Assembly: GCF_024979295.1 (NCBI RefSeq)
Contig: NZ_JANLCJ010000001.1
Span: forward strand, 434,001-498,000
Direction of reading: 5' to 3'
DNA: 64,000 nt
From: Herbiconiux daphne
GTDB lineage: Bacteria; Actinomycetota; Actinomycetes; Actinomycetales; Microbacteriaceae
Positions 28,582 to 38,044 of this stretch are shown piece after piece. Every line of letters begins with the position of its first letter. Position 1 is the stretch's first letter. A model generated the notes under the pieces. It searched no databases. It saw only the letters and a program-made list of their open reading frames with translations, and was not told where the DNA came from. The translations under genes and the position numbers were made by a program.

Positions 28582-29535
28582 TCAGAGCTTGCGGAGGAGC
28601 ACCTTGTTGACGGTGTGGTCGGCGTCTTTGCGCAGCACGAGGGTCGCCCGTGAGCGGGTGGGGCGGATGTTCGCCATCAGGTTGGGCAGGTTGATCGACT
28701 CCCAGATCGATCGAGCGGTCTCCCGCGCCTCGACCTCGCTCAACGTCGAGTAGCGGTGGAAATAGGACTGCGGGTTCGCGAACGCCCCGCGCTGCAGGTC
28801 GAGGAACCGGTTCTCATACCACTCCGCGATGTCGGTGGTGCGCGCGTCGACGTAGACCGAGAAGTCGAACAGGTCGCTCACCGCGAGGGTGTTGCTCGCC
28901 GCCGGCGGCTGCAGCACGTTGAGGCCTTCGACGATCAGGATGTCGGGCTGCCGCACCACGATCTGGGCCTCGGGCACGATGTCGTAGCTGAGGTGCGAGT
29001 AGAACGGAGCACGCACCTCGGGGTTGCCGCTCTTCACCGCGCTCACGAAGCGCAGCAGCGCCCGGCGGTCGTATGACTCCGGAAAGCCCTTGCGCTGCAT
29101 GATGCCGCGACGCTCGAGCTCGCGGTTGGGCAGCAGGAAGCCGTCGGTCGTCACCAGCTCGACGCGTGGGGTGTCGGCCCAGCGGGCGAGCAGCTCGCGC
29201 AGCAGGCGGGCGATGGTCGACTTGCCGACGGCGACCGAGCCGGCCACGCCGATGACGAATGGGGTGCTCCTCGACTTCTCGCCGAGGAAGTCGGAGGTCG
29301 AGCGGTGCAGCTGCTTCGCGCCCATGGCGTAGAGGTTGATCAGCCGGGCGAGCGGCAGGTAGACCTCGGTCACCTCACGCATGTCGAGCGGGTTGCCGAG
29401 GCCGCGCAACTGCACGATCTCGGTCTCGAGCAGGGGGAGCGGAGTCGTCGGCGCGAGTGCCGCCCAGTGCGCCCGGTCGAATTCGACGAAGGGGCTGAAC
29501 TGCGCGACGCCGGGAGTCGAGGCGGAATCGGGCAT
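28582..29535 (-). CDS. coaA: Type I pantothenate kinase
   Basis: 317 residues from the ATG at 29535, with GGAG seven bases upstream; longer extensions run into glmS's promoter. The P-loop is [12 protein letters not shown] (about residues 103-114), with TTDGFLLPN and the [15 protein letters not shown] motif of the CoaA family. It phosphorylates pantothenate, the first step of coenzyme A synthesis. It is divergent from glmS. Confidence 0.96.
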   Translation of the reverse strand: MPDSASTPGVAQFSPFVEFDRAHWAALAPTTPLPLLETEIVQLRGLGNPLDMREVTEVYLPLARLINLYAMGAKQLHRSTSDFLGEKSRSTPFVIGVAGSVAVGKSTIARLLRELLARWADTPRVELVTTDGFLLPNRELERRGIMQRKGFPESYDRRALLRFVSAVKSGNPEVRAPFYSHLSYDIVPEAQIVVRQPDILIVEGLNVLQPPAASNTLAVSDLFDFSVYVDARTTDIAEWYENRFLDLQRGAFANPQSYFHRYSTLSEVEARETARSIWESINLPNLMANIRPTRSRATLVLRKDADHTVNKVLLRKL

Positions 29536-29610
29536 AGGACTCCATTCTGCCCGAAGTCGCGGTGCCCGCCGCCCGGACGGCTTCTGACAGGTCGCCCAGT
29601 TACGCTCGGC

Positions 29611-29616
29611 TAAACT
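29611..29616 (+). promoter_or_regulatory. -10 box (TAAACT) of a leaderless glmS transcript
   Basis: TAAACT ends seven bases before the glmS ATG. There is no room for a leader, which also rules out a glmS ribozyme. Confidence 0.5.
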
Positions 29617-29623
29617 CGTCGGC

Positions 29624-31471
29624 ATGTGTGGAATCGTGGGTTACGTCGGCAACAAGAGCAGTCTCGAGGTGCTCCTCGGGGGTCTGCGCCGACTGGAGTA
29701 CCGCGGTTACGACTCGGCCGGAGTGGCCGTGATCGGCGAAGACGGCAGCCTGTCGACGCGCAAGCGGGCCGGCAAACTCGCCGTTCTCGCCGACGACCTC
29801 GAGGCGCATCCGATGGCCGACGGGCAGACCGGCATCGGGCACACCCGCTGGGCGACGCACGGCGGCCCGACCGACGTCAACGCGCATCCGCATCTCTCGG
29901 CCGATGGGCGCATCGCGCTCATCCACAACGGCATCATCGAGAACTTCGCCACCCTCAAGCAGGAGTTGCTCGACGACGGCTTCGAGTTCGAGAGCGAGAC
30001 CGACACCGAGGTCGCGGCCAAGCTGCTCGGCCGCGAATACGAGGTCGGCGACGGATTGCCGAACGCCCTCGGCCGGGTGGTGTCGCGCCTCGACGGGGCC
30101 TTCACGCTGCTCGCCCTGCACCAGGACGAGCCCGGCGTCGTCGTGGGCGCCCGCCGCAACTCGCCGCTCGTGATCGGGCTCGGCGACGGCGAGAACTTCC
30201 TCGGCTCCGACGTCGCGGCCTTCGTGGAGCACACACACCGCGCCGTGGCGATCGGCCAAGACCAGATCGTCATCATCACGCCCGACTCGGTGGAGGTGAC
30301 CGACTTCGACGGCAACGCGGTCGAAGCGCAGGAGTTCGAGGTGTCATGGGATGCCTCGGCCGCCGAGAAGGGCGGCTGGTCGAGCTTCATGGCCAAGGAG
30401 ATCAGCGAAGAGCCCGAGGCCGTGGCGAACACCATCCTCGGCCGCGTGGTCGACGGCCAGGTCGTGCTGCCCGAGCTCGCCGGCCTCGACGACGTGCTGC
30501 AGGACATCGACCGCATCATCGTGATCGCGTGCGGCACCGCCAGCTACTCGGGCCTCGTGGGCAAGTACGCCATCGAGAAGTGGGCCCGCGTGCCGGTCGA
30601 GGTGGAGCTCTCGCACGAGTTCCGCTACCGCGAGCCGGTGCTCACGCCGCGCACGCTCGTGGTGTCGATCAGCCAGTCGGGCGAGACGATGGACACCCTG
30701 ATGGCCGTGAAGTACGCCATCGCCAACGGCGCCCGCACCCTCTCGATCTGCAACACCCAGGGCGCCACCATCGCCCGCGAGTCCGACGCCGTGGTCTACA
30801 CCCACGCCGGCCCCGAGGTCGCGGTCGCGTCGACCAAGGCGTTCGTGGCCCAGATCACCGCGCTCTACCTGTTCGGCCTGCACCTCTCCCGCGTGCGCGG
30901 CACGCTCGACGACGCCGTCGCGGCGAAGCAGCTGAGCGAGTTGCAGTCGATCCCGGCGAAGATCGAGCAGGTGCTGACCAACGCGCCCGAGATCACCCAG
31001 CTGGCGAAGTGGATGTCCGACACCCGCGCCGTGCTCTTCCTCGGCCGGCACGTGGGCTACCCGATCGCGCTCGAGGGGGCGCTGAAGCTCAAGGAGCTCG
31101 CCTACATCCACGCCGAGGGCTTCGCCGCCGGCGAGCTGAAGCACGGGCCGATCGCCCTGATCGAGCCGGGCCAGCCCGTGTTCGTCGTGGTGCCGAGCCC
31201 GCGCGACCCGAACTCGCTGCACGCCAAGGTGGTCTCCAACATCCAGGAGATCCGCGCGCGCGGCGCCCGCATCCTGGCCATCGCCGAAGAGGGGGATGTC
31301 GCGGTGCTGCCGTTCGCCGACGAAGTCATCCGCATCCCGCTCGCCGCACCCCTGTTCGAGCCGCTGCTGACGGTCATTCCGCTGCAGCTGTTCGCCATGG
31401 AACTCGCGACCGCCAAGGGCCTCGACGTCGACCAGCCGCGGAACCTGGCGAAGTCCGTCACGGTCGAGTAG
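29624..31471 (+). CDS. glmS: Glutamine-fructose-6-phosphate aminotransferase (isomerizing)
   Basis: 615 residues. It begins [10 protein letters not shown] with the nucleophile Cys2 of the class II glutaminase domain (1-235). Two SIS isomerase domains follow (about 290-600), with CGTASYSG and [10 protein letters not shown], ending in [12 protein letters not shown]. It makes glucosamine-6-phosphate, the entry to amino-sugar synthesis. acpS follows after 7 bp. Confidence 0.97.
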   Translation: MCGIVGYVGNKSSLEVLLGGLRRLEYRGYDSAGVAVIGEDGSLSTRKRAGKLAVLADDLEAHPMADGQTGIGHTRWATHGGPTDVNAHPHLSADGRIALIHNGIIENFATLKQELLDDGFEFESETDTEVAAKLLGREYEVGDGLPNALGRVVSRLDGAFTLLALHQDEPGVVVGARRNSPLVIGLGDGENFLGSDVAAFVEHTHRAVAIGQDQIVIITPDSVEVTDFDGNAVEAQEFEVSWDASAAEKGGWSSFMAKEISEEPEAVANTILGRVVDGQVVLPELAGLDDVLQDIDRIIVIACGTASYSGLVGKYAIEKWARVPVEVELSHEFRYREPVLTPRTLVVSISQSGETMDTLMAVKYAIANGARTLSICNTQGATIARESDAVVYTHAGPEVAVASTKAFVAQITALYLFGLHLSRVRGTLDDAVAAKQLSELQSIPAKIEQVLTNAPEITQLAKWMSDTRAVLFLGRHVGYPIALEGALKLKELAYIHAEGFAAGELKHGPIALIEPGQPVFVVVPSPRDPNSLHAKVVSNIQEIRARGARILAIAEEGDVAVLPFADEVIRIPLAAPLFEPLLTVIPLQLFAMELATAKGLDVDQPRNLAKSVTVE

Positions 31472-31478
31472 GCCGGCC

Positions 31479-31838
31479 GTGATCGTCGGAGTCGGGGTCG
31501 ACCTCGTCGACGTCGCCCGGTTCGAGCGGGCGCTGGAGAAGACTCCGCGCCTGCGCGACCGGCTGTTCGCTCCGAGCGAACGCGATCTGCCGGTGCGCTC
31601 CCTGGCCGCCCGCTTCGCCGCGAAAGAGGCCCTGATCAAGGCTGTGGGGCACTCGACGGAGTTCCGCTGGCACGACATGGAGGTCGTGTCGAACGAGCAC
31701 CGCAACCCCGAGTTCCAGGTGTCGGGGGGCGTCGCGGCCGCGCTCGCCGAGATCGGCGCCACCAGCCTGCACTTGAGCATGACCCACGACGGCGGCACCG
31801 CGGTGGCGTTCGTGGTGGCCGAAGGCGGTGCCGCATGA
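31479..31838 (+). CDS. acpS: Holo-[acyl-carrier-protein] synthase
   Basis: 119 residues from a GTG. MIVGVGVDLVDVARFERAL carries the magnesium-binding Asp, and RFAAKEALIKAVG is the second motif of AcpS. It attaches phosphopantetheine from CoA to acyl carrier protein. Its stop overlaps the alr1 start by four bases, so both are co-translated behind glmS. Confidence 0.95.
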   Translation: MIVGVGVDLVDVARFERALEKTPRLRDRLFAPSERDLPVRSLAARFAAKEALIKAVGHSTEFRWHDMEVVSNEHRNPEFQVSGGVAAALAEIGATSLHLSMTHDGGTAVAFVVAEGGAA

Positions 31839-32986
31839 CGACCGACGCCGAGACCCCAGCCCTCCGCCGGGCGATCATCGACACCGGCGCGATCGGCGCG
31901 AACGTCGAGCACGTGCGCTCACTCGTCGCCCCGGCGCAGGTGATGGCCGTGGTGAAAGCCGGCGGCTACGGTCACGGAGCCGCCGAGGTCGCCCGGGCGG
32001 CCCTCGACGGCGGGGCCGACTGGCTCGGCGTGGCCGACGTCGACGAGGCCCTCGCGCTGCGAGCGGCCGGCATCACCGCGCCCGTGCTGGCCTGGCTGCA
32101 CGGGCACGACCCCCGTTTCGAGGCCGCGGTGGCGAGCGGGGTGTCGCTCGGCATCAGCTCCAGGCGCCAGCTCGAGCGGGCGACGGATGCCGGCACGGCG
32201 CAGCATCCCGCCCACCTGCACCTCAAGGTCGACACCGGCCTCGGCCGCAACGGGGTGGAGCGCGACGAGTGGCAGCCCCTGTTCGCCGCGGCGGCCGCTG
32301 CGGAGGCGACCGGGCGCATCCGGGTCGACGGCCTGTTCAGCCACCTGGCGAACGCGCTGCCCGACGACGACCGCGCGCAGCTCGAGGCCTTCGACGAGGC
32401 CACCGCGGTGGCCCGCGACGCCGGCCTCGACCCGCAGCTGCGGCACATCGCCTCGACGGCGGCCGCCCTGCGGCTGCCCGAGGCGCGCCTCGATCTCGTG
32501 CGCCTGGGCATCGGCCTCTACGGGCTCTCGCCGTTCGACGACGCCACCTCGCACGAGCTCGGGCTGCGGCCCGCTCTGCGGCTCGAGAGCCGGCTGATCT
32601 CGGTCAAGCACGTCGCCGCCGGAACCGGCGTCTCGTACGGCTACACCTACCGGCCCGACGCCGACTCGTGGCTCGGCCTCGTGCCGCTCGGCTACGCCGA
32701 CGGCATTCCGCGGCACGTGTCGAACCGCGGCTCGGTGTGGGTGAACGGGCGCGTGCATCCGATCGTCGGGCGCGTGGCCATGGACCAGTTCGTCGTCGAC
32801 CTGGGCGAGCACCGGGCGGCCGTGGGCGACCGGGTGGTGCTGTTCGGCGGCACGACCGGCCACGGCGACGCGGCCGAGGCCGGCGAGCCGTTCCCGAGTG
32901 CCGACGACTGGGCGCGGGCGGCCCACACCATCAACTACGAGATCGTCACGCGCCTCGGCCGACGGGTGAAGCGGGTCTACGGATGA
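31835..32986 (+). CDS. alr: Alanine racemase, first copy
   Basis: 383 residues. The PLP lysine is Lys41 in AVVKAGGYGHG, where most family members have KANAYGHG or KADAYGHG. The second catalytic base is the Tyr in GVSYGYTYR. LKVDTGLGRNGV and GRVAMDQFVVDLG are present. It converts L-alanine to D-alanine for the cell wall. It overlaps acpS upstream and the second racemase downstream (ATGA), a fully coupled arrangement. Confidence 0.92.
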   Translation: MTTDAETPALRRAIIDTGAIGANVEHVRSLVAPAQVMAVVKAGGYGHGAAEVARAALDGGADWLGVADVDEALALRAAGITAPVLAWLHGHDPRFEAAVASGVSLGISSRRQLERATDAGTAQHPAHLHLKVDTGLGRNGVERDEWQPLFAAAAAAEATGRIRVDGLFSHLANALPDDDRAQLEAFDEATAVARDAGLDPQLRHIASTAAALRLPEARLDLVRLGIGLYGLSPFDDATSHELGLRPALRLESRLISVKHVAAGTGVSYGYTYRPDADSWLGLVPLGYADGIPRHVSNRGSVWVNGRVHPIVGRVAMDQFVVDLGEHRAAVGDRVVLFGGTTGHGDAAEAGEPFPSADDWARAAHTINYEIVTRLGRRVKRVYG

Positions 32987-34116
32987 GCACAGCAATCAAC
33001 GCCGCCGCCCCCGAGCGCGAGGCCGTGATCGATCTCGACGCGTTCCGGCACAACGTGCGCACCCTCGCCGACCTCGCGAAGCCGGCCGAGACCATGCTGG
33101 CCGTGAAGGCCGACGCCTACGGGCACGGCATGCTGCCGCTCGCCCGGGCGGCGCTCGAGGCGGGCGCCGGCTCGCTGGCCGTGCTCGACATCCCGGCAGC
33201 CCTGGCACTGCGCGAGGCGGGCATCACCGCGCCGATCTTCGCCTGGATGCACGACCCCGACGCCTTGTTCGGCGAGGCCGCCGAGGCCGACATCGACCTG
33301 GGCATCTCGGCCGAGTGGCAGCTCGACGCCATCGCTGCGTCCGCGGCATCCGTGGCTCCCCGTGTGCACCTGAAGGTCGACACCGGTCTCAGCCGCAACG
33401 GCGCCACCGAGGAGGACTGGCCGGGCCTCGTGACCGCCGCGCTCGCGCACGAGCGCACCGGCGCCGTGAAGGTGCACGCCGCCTGGTCGCACCTCGCCGA
33501 CGCGTCGCCCGCCGACGACGCCGTGGCCCTCGCGAAGCTCCATCGGGCGATCGAGGTGGCCGAGGGGCTCGGGGCCCGGTTCGAGCTCATGCACCTCGCG
33601 GCGAGTTCGGCCGGCATCCGGATGCCGGAGGCGCGCCTCGGTCTGGTGCGCTTCGGCATCGCGGCCTACGGCATCTCGCCCTTCGATGACCAGTCGGCGC
33701 GCGACCTCGGCCTGCGCCCGGTGATGACCCTGCAGGCGCCGGTGGTGTCGACGAAGCGGGTGCCCGAGGGTCACGGCGTCTCGTACGGCCTCACCTACCG
33801 CACCGCCGCCGAGACCACGCTGGCGCTCGTGCCGCTGGGCTACGCCGACGGCATCCCGCGCATCGCCTCGGGCACCGGCGAGGTGTGGATCAACGGACGC
33901 CGCTACCCGATCGCCGGCCGCATCGCGATGGACCAGTTCGTGGTCGACGTCGGCGACGACGAGGTGGCTCCCGGCGACCTCGTCGTGGTGTTCGGCGAGG
34001 GCGACCGGGGCGAACCGACCGCCGAGGAGTGGGCCTCGTTCGCCGACACCATCGGCGACGAGATCGTGGCCCGGGTCGGTCCCCGGGTGACCCGCGTCTA
34101 TCGCGGAGAACGGTGA
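32983..34116 (+). CDS. alr: Alanine racemase, second tandem copy
   Basis: 377 residues from the ATG at 32983. Lys42 is in AVKADAYGHG, the usual family form; the Tyr is in GVSYGLTYR, and GRIAMDQFVVDVG follows. Side by side with the first copy, the two share many motifs but differ across much of their length, so this is an old duplication or two specialised enzymes. Both keep the catalytic residues. The stop overlaps the tsaE ATG. Confidence 0.92.
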   Translation: MSTAINAAAPEREAVIDLDAFRHNVRTLADLAKPAETMLAVKADAYGHGMLPLARAALEAGAGSLAVLDIPAALALREAGITAPIFAWMHDPDALFGEAAEADIDLGISAEWQLDAIAASAASVAPRVHLKVDTGLSRNGATEEDWPGLVTAALAHERTGAVKVHAAWSHLADASPADDAVALAKLHRAIEVAEGLGARFELMHLAASSAGIRMPEARLGLVRFGIAAYGISPFDDQSARDLGLRPVMTLQAPVVSTKRVPEGHGVSYGLTYRTAAETTLALVPLGYADGIPRIASGTGEVWINGRRYPIAGRIAMDQFVVDVGDDEVAPGDLVVVFGEGDRGEPTAEEWASFADTIGDEIVARVGPRVTRVYRGER

Positions 34117-34694
34117 TGTCGGGCCAAGAGGAGCTCGCCGGGATCGGGTCGCCGCTCGAGATCGCGACCCCCGACGAGATGCACGACTTCGGGCGCCGCA
34201 TCGCCGGGTTGCTGCGGGCCGGCGACGTGGTGCTGCTCTCGGGCGACCTCGGCGCGGGCAAGACAACGTTCACGCGCGGGCTCGGCGACGCCCTCGACGT
34301 TCGCGGGCCCGTCACGAGCCCCACGTTCGTGCTCGCGCGCACGCATCCGTCGCTCTCGGGCGGTCCGGCCCTCGTGCACGTCGACGCCTACCGGCTGGGC
34401 AGCGCGGTCGAGCTCGACGATCTCGACATCGACTTCGAGCACTCCGTGGTGGTGATCGAGTGGGGAGCGGGCCTCGTCGAAGTGCTCACCGAGTCATACC
34501 TCGCGATCGACATCGACCGGCCGCACGGGGCGGCCGCGAGCACCGAGTCGGCAGGCGCCGGTCGGGCGAGCGCCGAGTCGGGCGACAGCGAGCGCCCGCT
34601 CGACCCCGGCGACCCGGGCGACTTCGACGAGGTGGAGGAGCCGATCGAGCCCCGCACCGTGCAGCTGCGGGGCGTCGGCCCGCGCTGGACCTGA
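34116..34694 (+). CDS. tsaE: tRNA threonylcarbamoyladenosine biosynthesis ATPase TsaE
   Basis: 192 residues. The P-loop is GDLGAGKTTFTRG, followed by SPTFVLART and VVVIEWGAGL, the TsaE signatures. Between about residue 135 and the C-terminal motif RTVQLRGVGPRW lies a disordered insert rich in Ser, Ala, Asp and Glu of about 40 residues that most homologues lack. TsaE recycles the TsaBD complex that makes t6A37 on tRNAs. Confidence 0.93.
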   Translation: MSGQEELAGIGSPLEIATPDEMHDFGRRIAGLLRAGDVVLLSGDLGAGKTTFTRGLGDALDVRGPVTSPTFVLARTHPSLSGGPALVHVDAYRLGSAVELDDLDIDFEHSVVVIEWGAGLVEVLTESYLAIDIDRPHGAAASTESAGAGRASAESGDSERPLDPGDPGDFDEVEEPIEPRTVQLRGVGPRWT

Positions 34695-34785
34695 TCGGGC
34701 GCGCCGCTCCGCTGTGTCGTGTTCCGTTCCCCTCGACTCCGCTGTGCTCGTCGCCCGTGGCGGCCGGGTGCCGGTGCGGCCGCGT

Positions 34786-34791
34786 TAGGCT
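34786..34791 (+). promoter_or_regulatory. Leaderless -10 box (TAGGCT) of tsaB-rimI-tsaD
   Basis: TAGGCT ends six bases before the GTG of tsaB, giving this operon its own start separate from alr-tsaE, which ends 103 bp upstream. Confidence 0.5.
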
Positions 34792-34797
34792 CGTTCT

Positions 34798-35409
34798 GTG
34801 TTCCTCGCCATCGATACCTCCGCCGGCACCTCGGTGGCCGTCGTCGAGGGTGAGCTCGTGCTCTCGGAGCGGTCGACCGAAGACACGATGCGTCACGCCG
34901 AGGTGATCGGCGACATGATCTCGGGGGCGCTCGACGACGCCGGGGTGCCGGCATCCGGAATCGACGCCGTCGTGGCCGGCATGGGCCCCGGGCCCTTCAC
35001 CGGACTGCGGGTCGGCATCGCCGCCGCTCGGGCGTTCGCGTGGGGCATCGGGGTGCCGGTGATCCCGGTGGTCAGCCATGACGCGGTTGCCCTCGAGGAG
35101 TGGGCTGCGGGAACCCGCGGCGACCTCCTCGTCGTCACCGACGCCCGCCGCCGCGAGGTCTACTGGTCGAGCTACGGACTCGACGACCGGATGCCGGCGC
35201 GCACCGACGGGCCCGGGCTCTGCAAACCCGATGAACTGCCCTACCCGGAGTTCCTCCGCGTCGACGCCACCCAGGTGAGCGCCGGCGACCTGGGGCGCGC
35301 GGCCCGCATGCACCTCGACCTCGGCATTCCCGAGGAGTTCACCGAGGCGCTCTACCTGCGCTCGCCCGACGTGACCATGCCCGGCGCGCGCAAGCGGGTG
35401 TCACAATGA
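34798..35409 (+). CDS. tsaB: tRNA threonylcarbamoyladenosine biosynthesis protein TsaB
   Basis: 203 residues, an ASKHA-fold protein: MFLAIDTSAGTSVAVVEG and GMGPGPFTGLRVGIAAARAFAWG. It is the scaffold partner of TsaD in t6A synthesis and lacks its own metal site. A leaderless GTG start follows a TAGGCT box. Its stop overlaps the rimI ATG. Confidence 0.95.
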   Translation: MFLAIDTSAGTSVAVVEGELVLSERSTEDTMRHAEVIGDMISGALDDAGVPASGIDAVVAGMGPGPFTGLRVGIAAARAFAWGIGVPVIPVVSHDAVALEEWAAGTRGDLLVVTDARRREVYWSSYGLDDRMPARTDGPGLCKPDELPYPEFLRVDATQVSAGDLGRAARMHLDLGIPEEFTEALYLRSPDVTMPGARKRVSQ

Positions 35410-35927
35410 CCTGGCAGCTGCGGCGCGCCACGGCCGACGATCTCGACGAGATCATGGCGCTCGAGGAGTCGTCGTTCGAGAGCGACGCCTGGTCGCGGGA
35501 GTCGATGCTGCGCGAGATCGAGCACCCCTACTGCTACTACCTGGTGGGTGTCGACGCCGAGCATCCGGGTGCCGTCGAGGGCTACGCGGGGCTGCTCAGC
35601 CCGCCGGGGGCGAGTGATGCCGACATCCAGACCATCGCGGTCTCGGAGCGGTCGCGCGGGCGCGGCCTCGGTCGTCAGCTCATGACGCGACTGCTCGCCG
35701 AGGCGGCCCGGCGGGGAGCGAAGAGCATGTTCCTCGAGGTGCGCGCCGACAACCCGGTCGCGCACGCGCTCTATCTGTCGCTGGGGTTCGCCGACATCGC
35801 CGTGCGGCCGGCCTACTACCAGCCCGACGGCGTCGACGCGATCGTGATGCGCGCTCCGCTGCGGCGGCCCGAGCCCACGCTGGCGCAGAAGGCGACTGCC
35901 GTACCGTCGTCGGAGGAGTCGTCATGA
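35406..35927 (+). CDS. rimI: Ribosomal protein S18 alanine N-acetyltransferase family protein
   Basis: 173 residues, GNAT fold. [23 protein letters not shown] is the acetyl-CoA binding motif A, and [20 protein letters not shown] is the RimI motif. It acetylates N-terminal alanine, classically on S18. Its location between tsaB and tsaD is the standard one. About 20 extra residues form the C terminus. Confidence 0.92.
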   Translation: MTWQLRRATADDLDEIMALEESSFESDAWSRESMLREIEHPYCYYLVGVDAEHPGAVEGYAGLLSPPGASDADIQTIAVSERSRGRGLGRQLMTRLLAEAARRGAKSMFLEVRADNPVAHALYLSLGFADIAVRPAYYQPDGVDAIVMRAPLRRPEPTLAQKATAVPSSEESS

Positions 35928-36994
35928 CCGGGGAGCGCGGCGGCCCTGTGGTGCTGGGCATCGAGACCTCGTGCGACGAGACCGGGGTCGGCATCGTGCG
36001 CGGGCAGACGCTGCTGGCGAACGTGATCGCGTCGTCGATGGACGAGCACGCCCGTTACGGGGGAGTGGTGCCCGAGGTCGCCGCCCGCGCGCACCTCGAG
36101 GCGATGAACCCCACGCTGCAGGCGGCGCTCGACGAGGCGGGCATCGGTCTCGACGAGATCGACGCCATCGCGGTGACCAGCGGCCCGGGCCTTTCGGGCG
36201 CACTCATGGTGGGCGTCGGGGCCGCGAAGGCCCTCTCGGTGGCGACCGGCAAGCCGCTCTACGCGGTCAACCACCTGGTCGGCCACGTCGGGGCCGACGT
36301 GCTCGCGGCCGATTCGCTCGAGTATCCGACCATCGCCCTGCTCGTCTCGGGCGGCCACACCTCGCTGCTGCTCGTGCGCGACCTGGTGGGTGACGTCGAG
36401 CTGCTCGGCGAGACCATCGACGACGCCGCGGGCGAGGCGTTCGACAAGGTCGCGCGGGTGCTCGGCCTGCCCTACCCGGGCGGCCCCCAGATCGATCGCG
36501 TGGCGGTGGGTGGTGACCCGAAGGCGATCCATTTCCCCCGAGGGCTGATGCACGCGAAGGACGCCGAGAAGCACCGTTACGACTTCTCGTTCTCGGGCCT
36601 CAAGACGGCGGTGGCCCGCTGGGTCGAGCGGGCGGGCGACGCGGGAGACGAGATTCCGGTGGCCGATGTCGCCGCGAGCTTCCGCGAGGCGGTGGTCGAC
36701 GTGCTGTTGACGAAGGCGTTCCGCGCCTGCGCCGACCACGGCATCCCGCGCCTACTGCTCGGCGGTGGTGTGGTGGCCAACGCCCGGGTGCGCGAGGTCG
36801 CGGCCGAACGCGCGGCGGCCCAGGGGGTCACCCTGCGCATCCCGCCGCTCTCGCTCTGCACCGACAACGGGGCGATGATCGCCGCACTCGGCGCCCAGCT
36901 CATCACCGCCGGGCACCGGCCGTCGGGCCTCGGGTTCGGCGCGGACTCCACGCTGCCGGTGACCGAGATCCAGGTCGACGAGCGACCGTTCTGA
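35924..36994 (+). CDS. tsaD: tRNA N6-adenosine threonylcarbamoyltransferase TsaD
   Basis: 356 residues. It begins with [14 protein letters not shown]; the metal histidines are in [12 protein letters not shown], and [11 protein letters not shown] contains the metal Asp. It transfers the threonylcarbamoyl group to A37 of tRNAs that read ANN codons. It overlaps rimI by four bases and closes the operon. Confidence 0.97.
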   Translation: MTGERGGPVVLGIETSCDETGVGIVRGQTLLANVIASSMDEHARYGGVVPEVAARAHLEAMNPTLQAALDEAGIGLDEIDAIAVTSGPGLSGALMVGVGAAKALSVATGKPLYAVNHLVGHVGADVLAADSLEYPTIALLVSGGHTSLLLVRDLVGDVELLGETIDDAAGEAFDKVARVLGLPYPGGPQIDRVAVGGDPKAIHFPRGLMHAKDAEKHRYDFSFSGLKTAVARWVERAGDAGDEIPVADVAASFREAVVDVLLTKAFRACADHGIPRLLLGGGVVANARVREVAAERAAAQGVTLRIPPLSLCTDNGAMIAALGAQLITAGHRPSGLGFGADSTLPVTEIQVDERPF

Positions 36995-36998
36995 CCGA

Positions 36999-37021
36999 CG
37001 GATGCCGGCGGGCGGCATCCG
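36999..37021 (+). terminator. Hairpin after tsaD
   Basis: CGGATGCCG (36999-37007) pairs with CGGCATCCG (37013-37021) around GCGGG. No T-run follows. It begins five bases after the tsaD stop. Confidence 0.5.
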
Positions 37022-37050
37022 CTCTCGCGTCGCCGTGTTGCGGCGGATGA

Positions 37051-37080
37051 TTGACACTTTCTCACGGCCCCTGCCACGAT
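37051..37080 (+). promoter_or_regulatory. Candidate promoter of the DUF4190 pair
   Basis: TTGACA (37051-37056), a perfect -35 box, is followed after 18 bp by CACGAT (37075-37080), a weaker -10. The leader to the first gene is about 35 nt. Confidence 0.4.
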
Positions 37081-37120
37081 AGGTGCCGTCATCGTTTCAC
37101 CTAGGACATTGGAGCCCGTC

Positions 37121-37399
37121 TTGACCGAACCCACCCCCGCCTACACGCCCGCACCCGTGGCGCAGAAGACGAACGTGCTGGCGATCGTCTCGCTCGTGCT
37201 CTCGATCCTGAGCTTCAACATCATCGCCGTGATCCTCGGCATCATCGCCCTCAGCCAGATCAAGAAGACCGGGGAGTCGGGCCGTGGCCTCGCCATCGCC
37301 GGCATCATCATCGGCGGCATCGGCTTCGTGTTCTGGATCATCTTCTTCATCGTTCTCGGCGTCGCCGCCGCCGCGGGCAACATCACCACCACCTACTGA
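37121..37399 (+). CDS. DUF4190 domain-containing membrane protein
   Basis: 92 residues from TTG at 37121, with GGAG six bases upstream; a TTG at 37109 would add four residues. A short Pro-rich N terminus (TEPTPAYTPAPVAQK) precedes two membrane helices joined by the loop QIKKTGESGRGLAIAGI, the DUF4190 signature. Function is unknown for the family. The neighbouring gene is a longer relative. Confidence 0.75.
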   Translation: MTEPTPAYTPAPVAQKTNVLAIVSLVLSILSFNIIAVILGIIALSQIKKTGESGRGLAIAGIIIGGIGFVFWIIFFIVLGVAAAAGNITTTY

Positions 37400-37430
37400 G
37401 TCCGCCCGGCCAGAGAGAAGGGCGTTCAGC

Positions 37431-38015
37431 GTGAGCGACACGAACAACACCCCCGAGGGGGCGGAACCCGGCGTTCCCCCGACGCCCGCGACACCCCCGG
37501 TGCCGCCTGCGCCGCCGACCCCGCCGACTCCGCCGGGCGGCTACCAGGCGCCGGCCGCGCCCCCGCCGCCCTACACGCCGCCGCCCGCCTACCAGCCGCC
37601 GTCGGCGGGCGGATACCAGGCGCCGCCGACGCCCGGATACCCGCAGCAACCCGCCCAGGGCTACCAGCAGCCTCCGCCGCCCGGCTATCAGCAGACGCCG
37701 CCGCCGGGCTACCAGCCGCCGGCCGCGCAGCAGTACTACGGCTACCAGCCGTCGCCCACGCCGCCGATGAACACCCTCGCGATCGTCACGATCATCCTCG
37801 CGTTCGTGTTCTCGATCGCCGGCATCGTCACCGGCCACATCGCGCTCAAGCAGATCGACCGCACCGGTGAATCGGGCCGGGGCCTCGCCAAGGCCGGGCT
37901 GATCATCTCCTACGTGCTGACGGGCATCGCCGTGCTGGCGTTCATCGCCTACATCGTGGTGATCGTGCTCGTTCTCGCCGCCGCCGGAACCGCCGGCTAC
38001 ACCTCGTCGTACTGA
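37431..38015 (+). CDS. Proline-rich DUF4190 domain-containing membrane protein
   Basis: 194 residues from the GTG at 37431. Residues about 10-110 are a Pro/Gly/Tyr/Gln low-complexity region with PPGYQ-like and GGYQAP-like repeats. The C-terminal part has two membrane helices joined by QIDRTGESGRGLAKAG, the same motif as in the gene just upstream. The cytoplasmic or surface position of the Pro-rich arm is not known. A tandem pair, 31 bp apart, probably one transcript. Confidence 0.75.
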   Translation: MSDTNNTPEGAEPGVPPTPATPPVPPAPPTPPTPPGGYQAPAAPPPPYTPPPAYQPPSAGGYQAPPTPGYPQQPAQGYQQPPPPGYQQTPPPGYQPPAAQQYYGYQPSPTPPMNTLAIVTIILAFVFSIAGIVTGHIALKQIDRTGESGRGLAKAGLIISYVLTGIAVLAFIAYIVVIVLVLAAAGTAGYTSSY

Positions 38016-38044
38016 GCGGCCCCACGCTCTGCGTGGCGGCTGCC

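Noticed and set aside
29536..29623. glmS ribozyme before glmS
   Set aside because: Only 88 bp separate coaA and glmS, and a -10 box sits seven bases before the ATG, leaving no leader.
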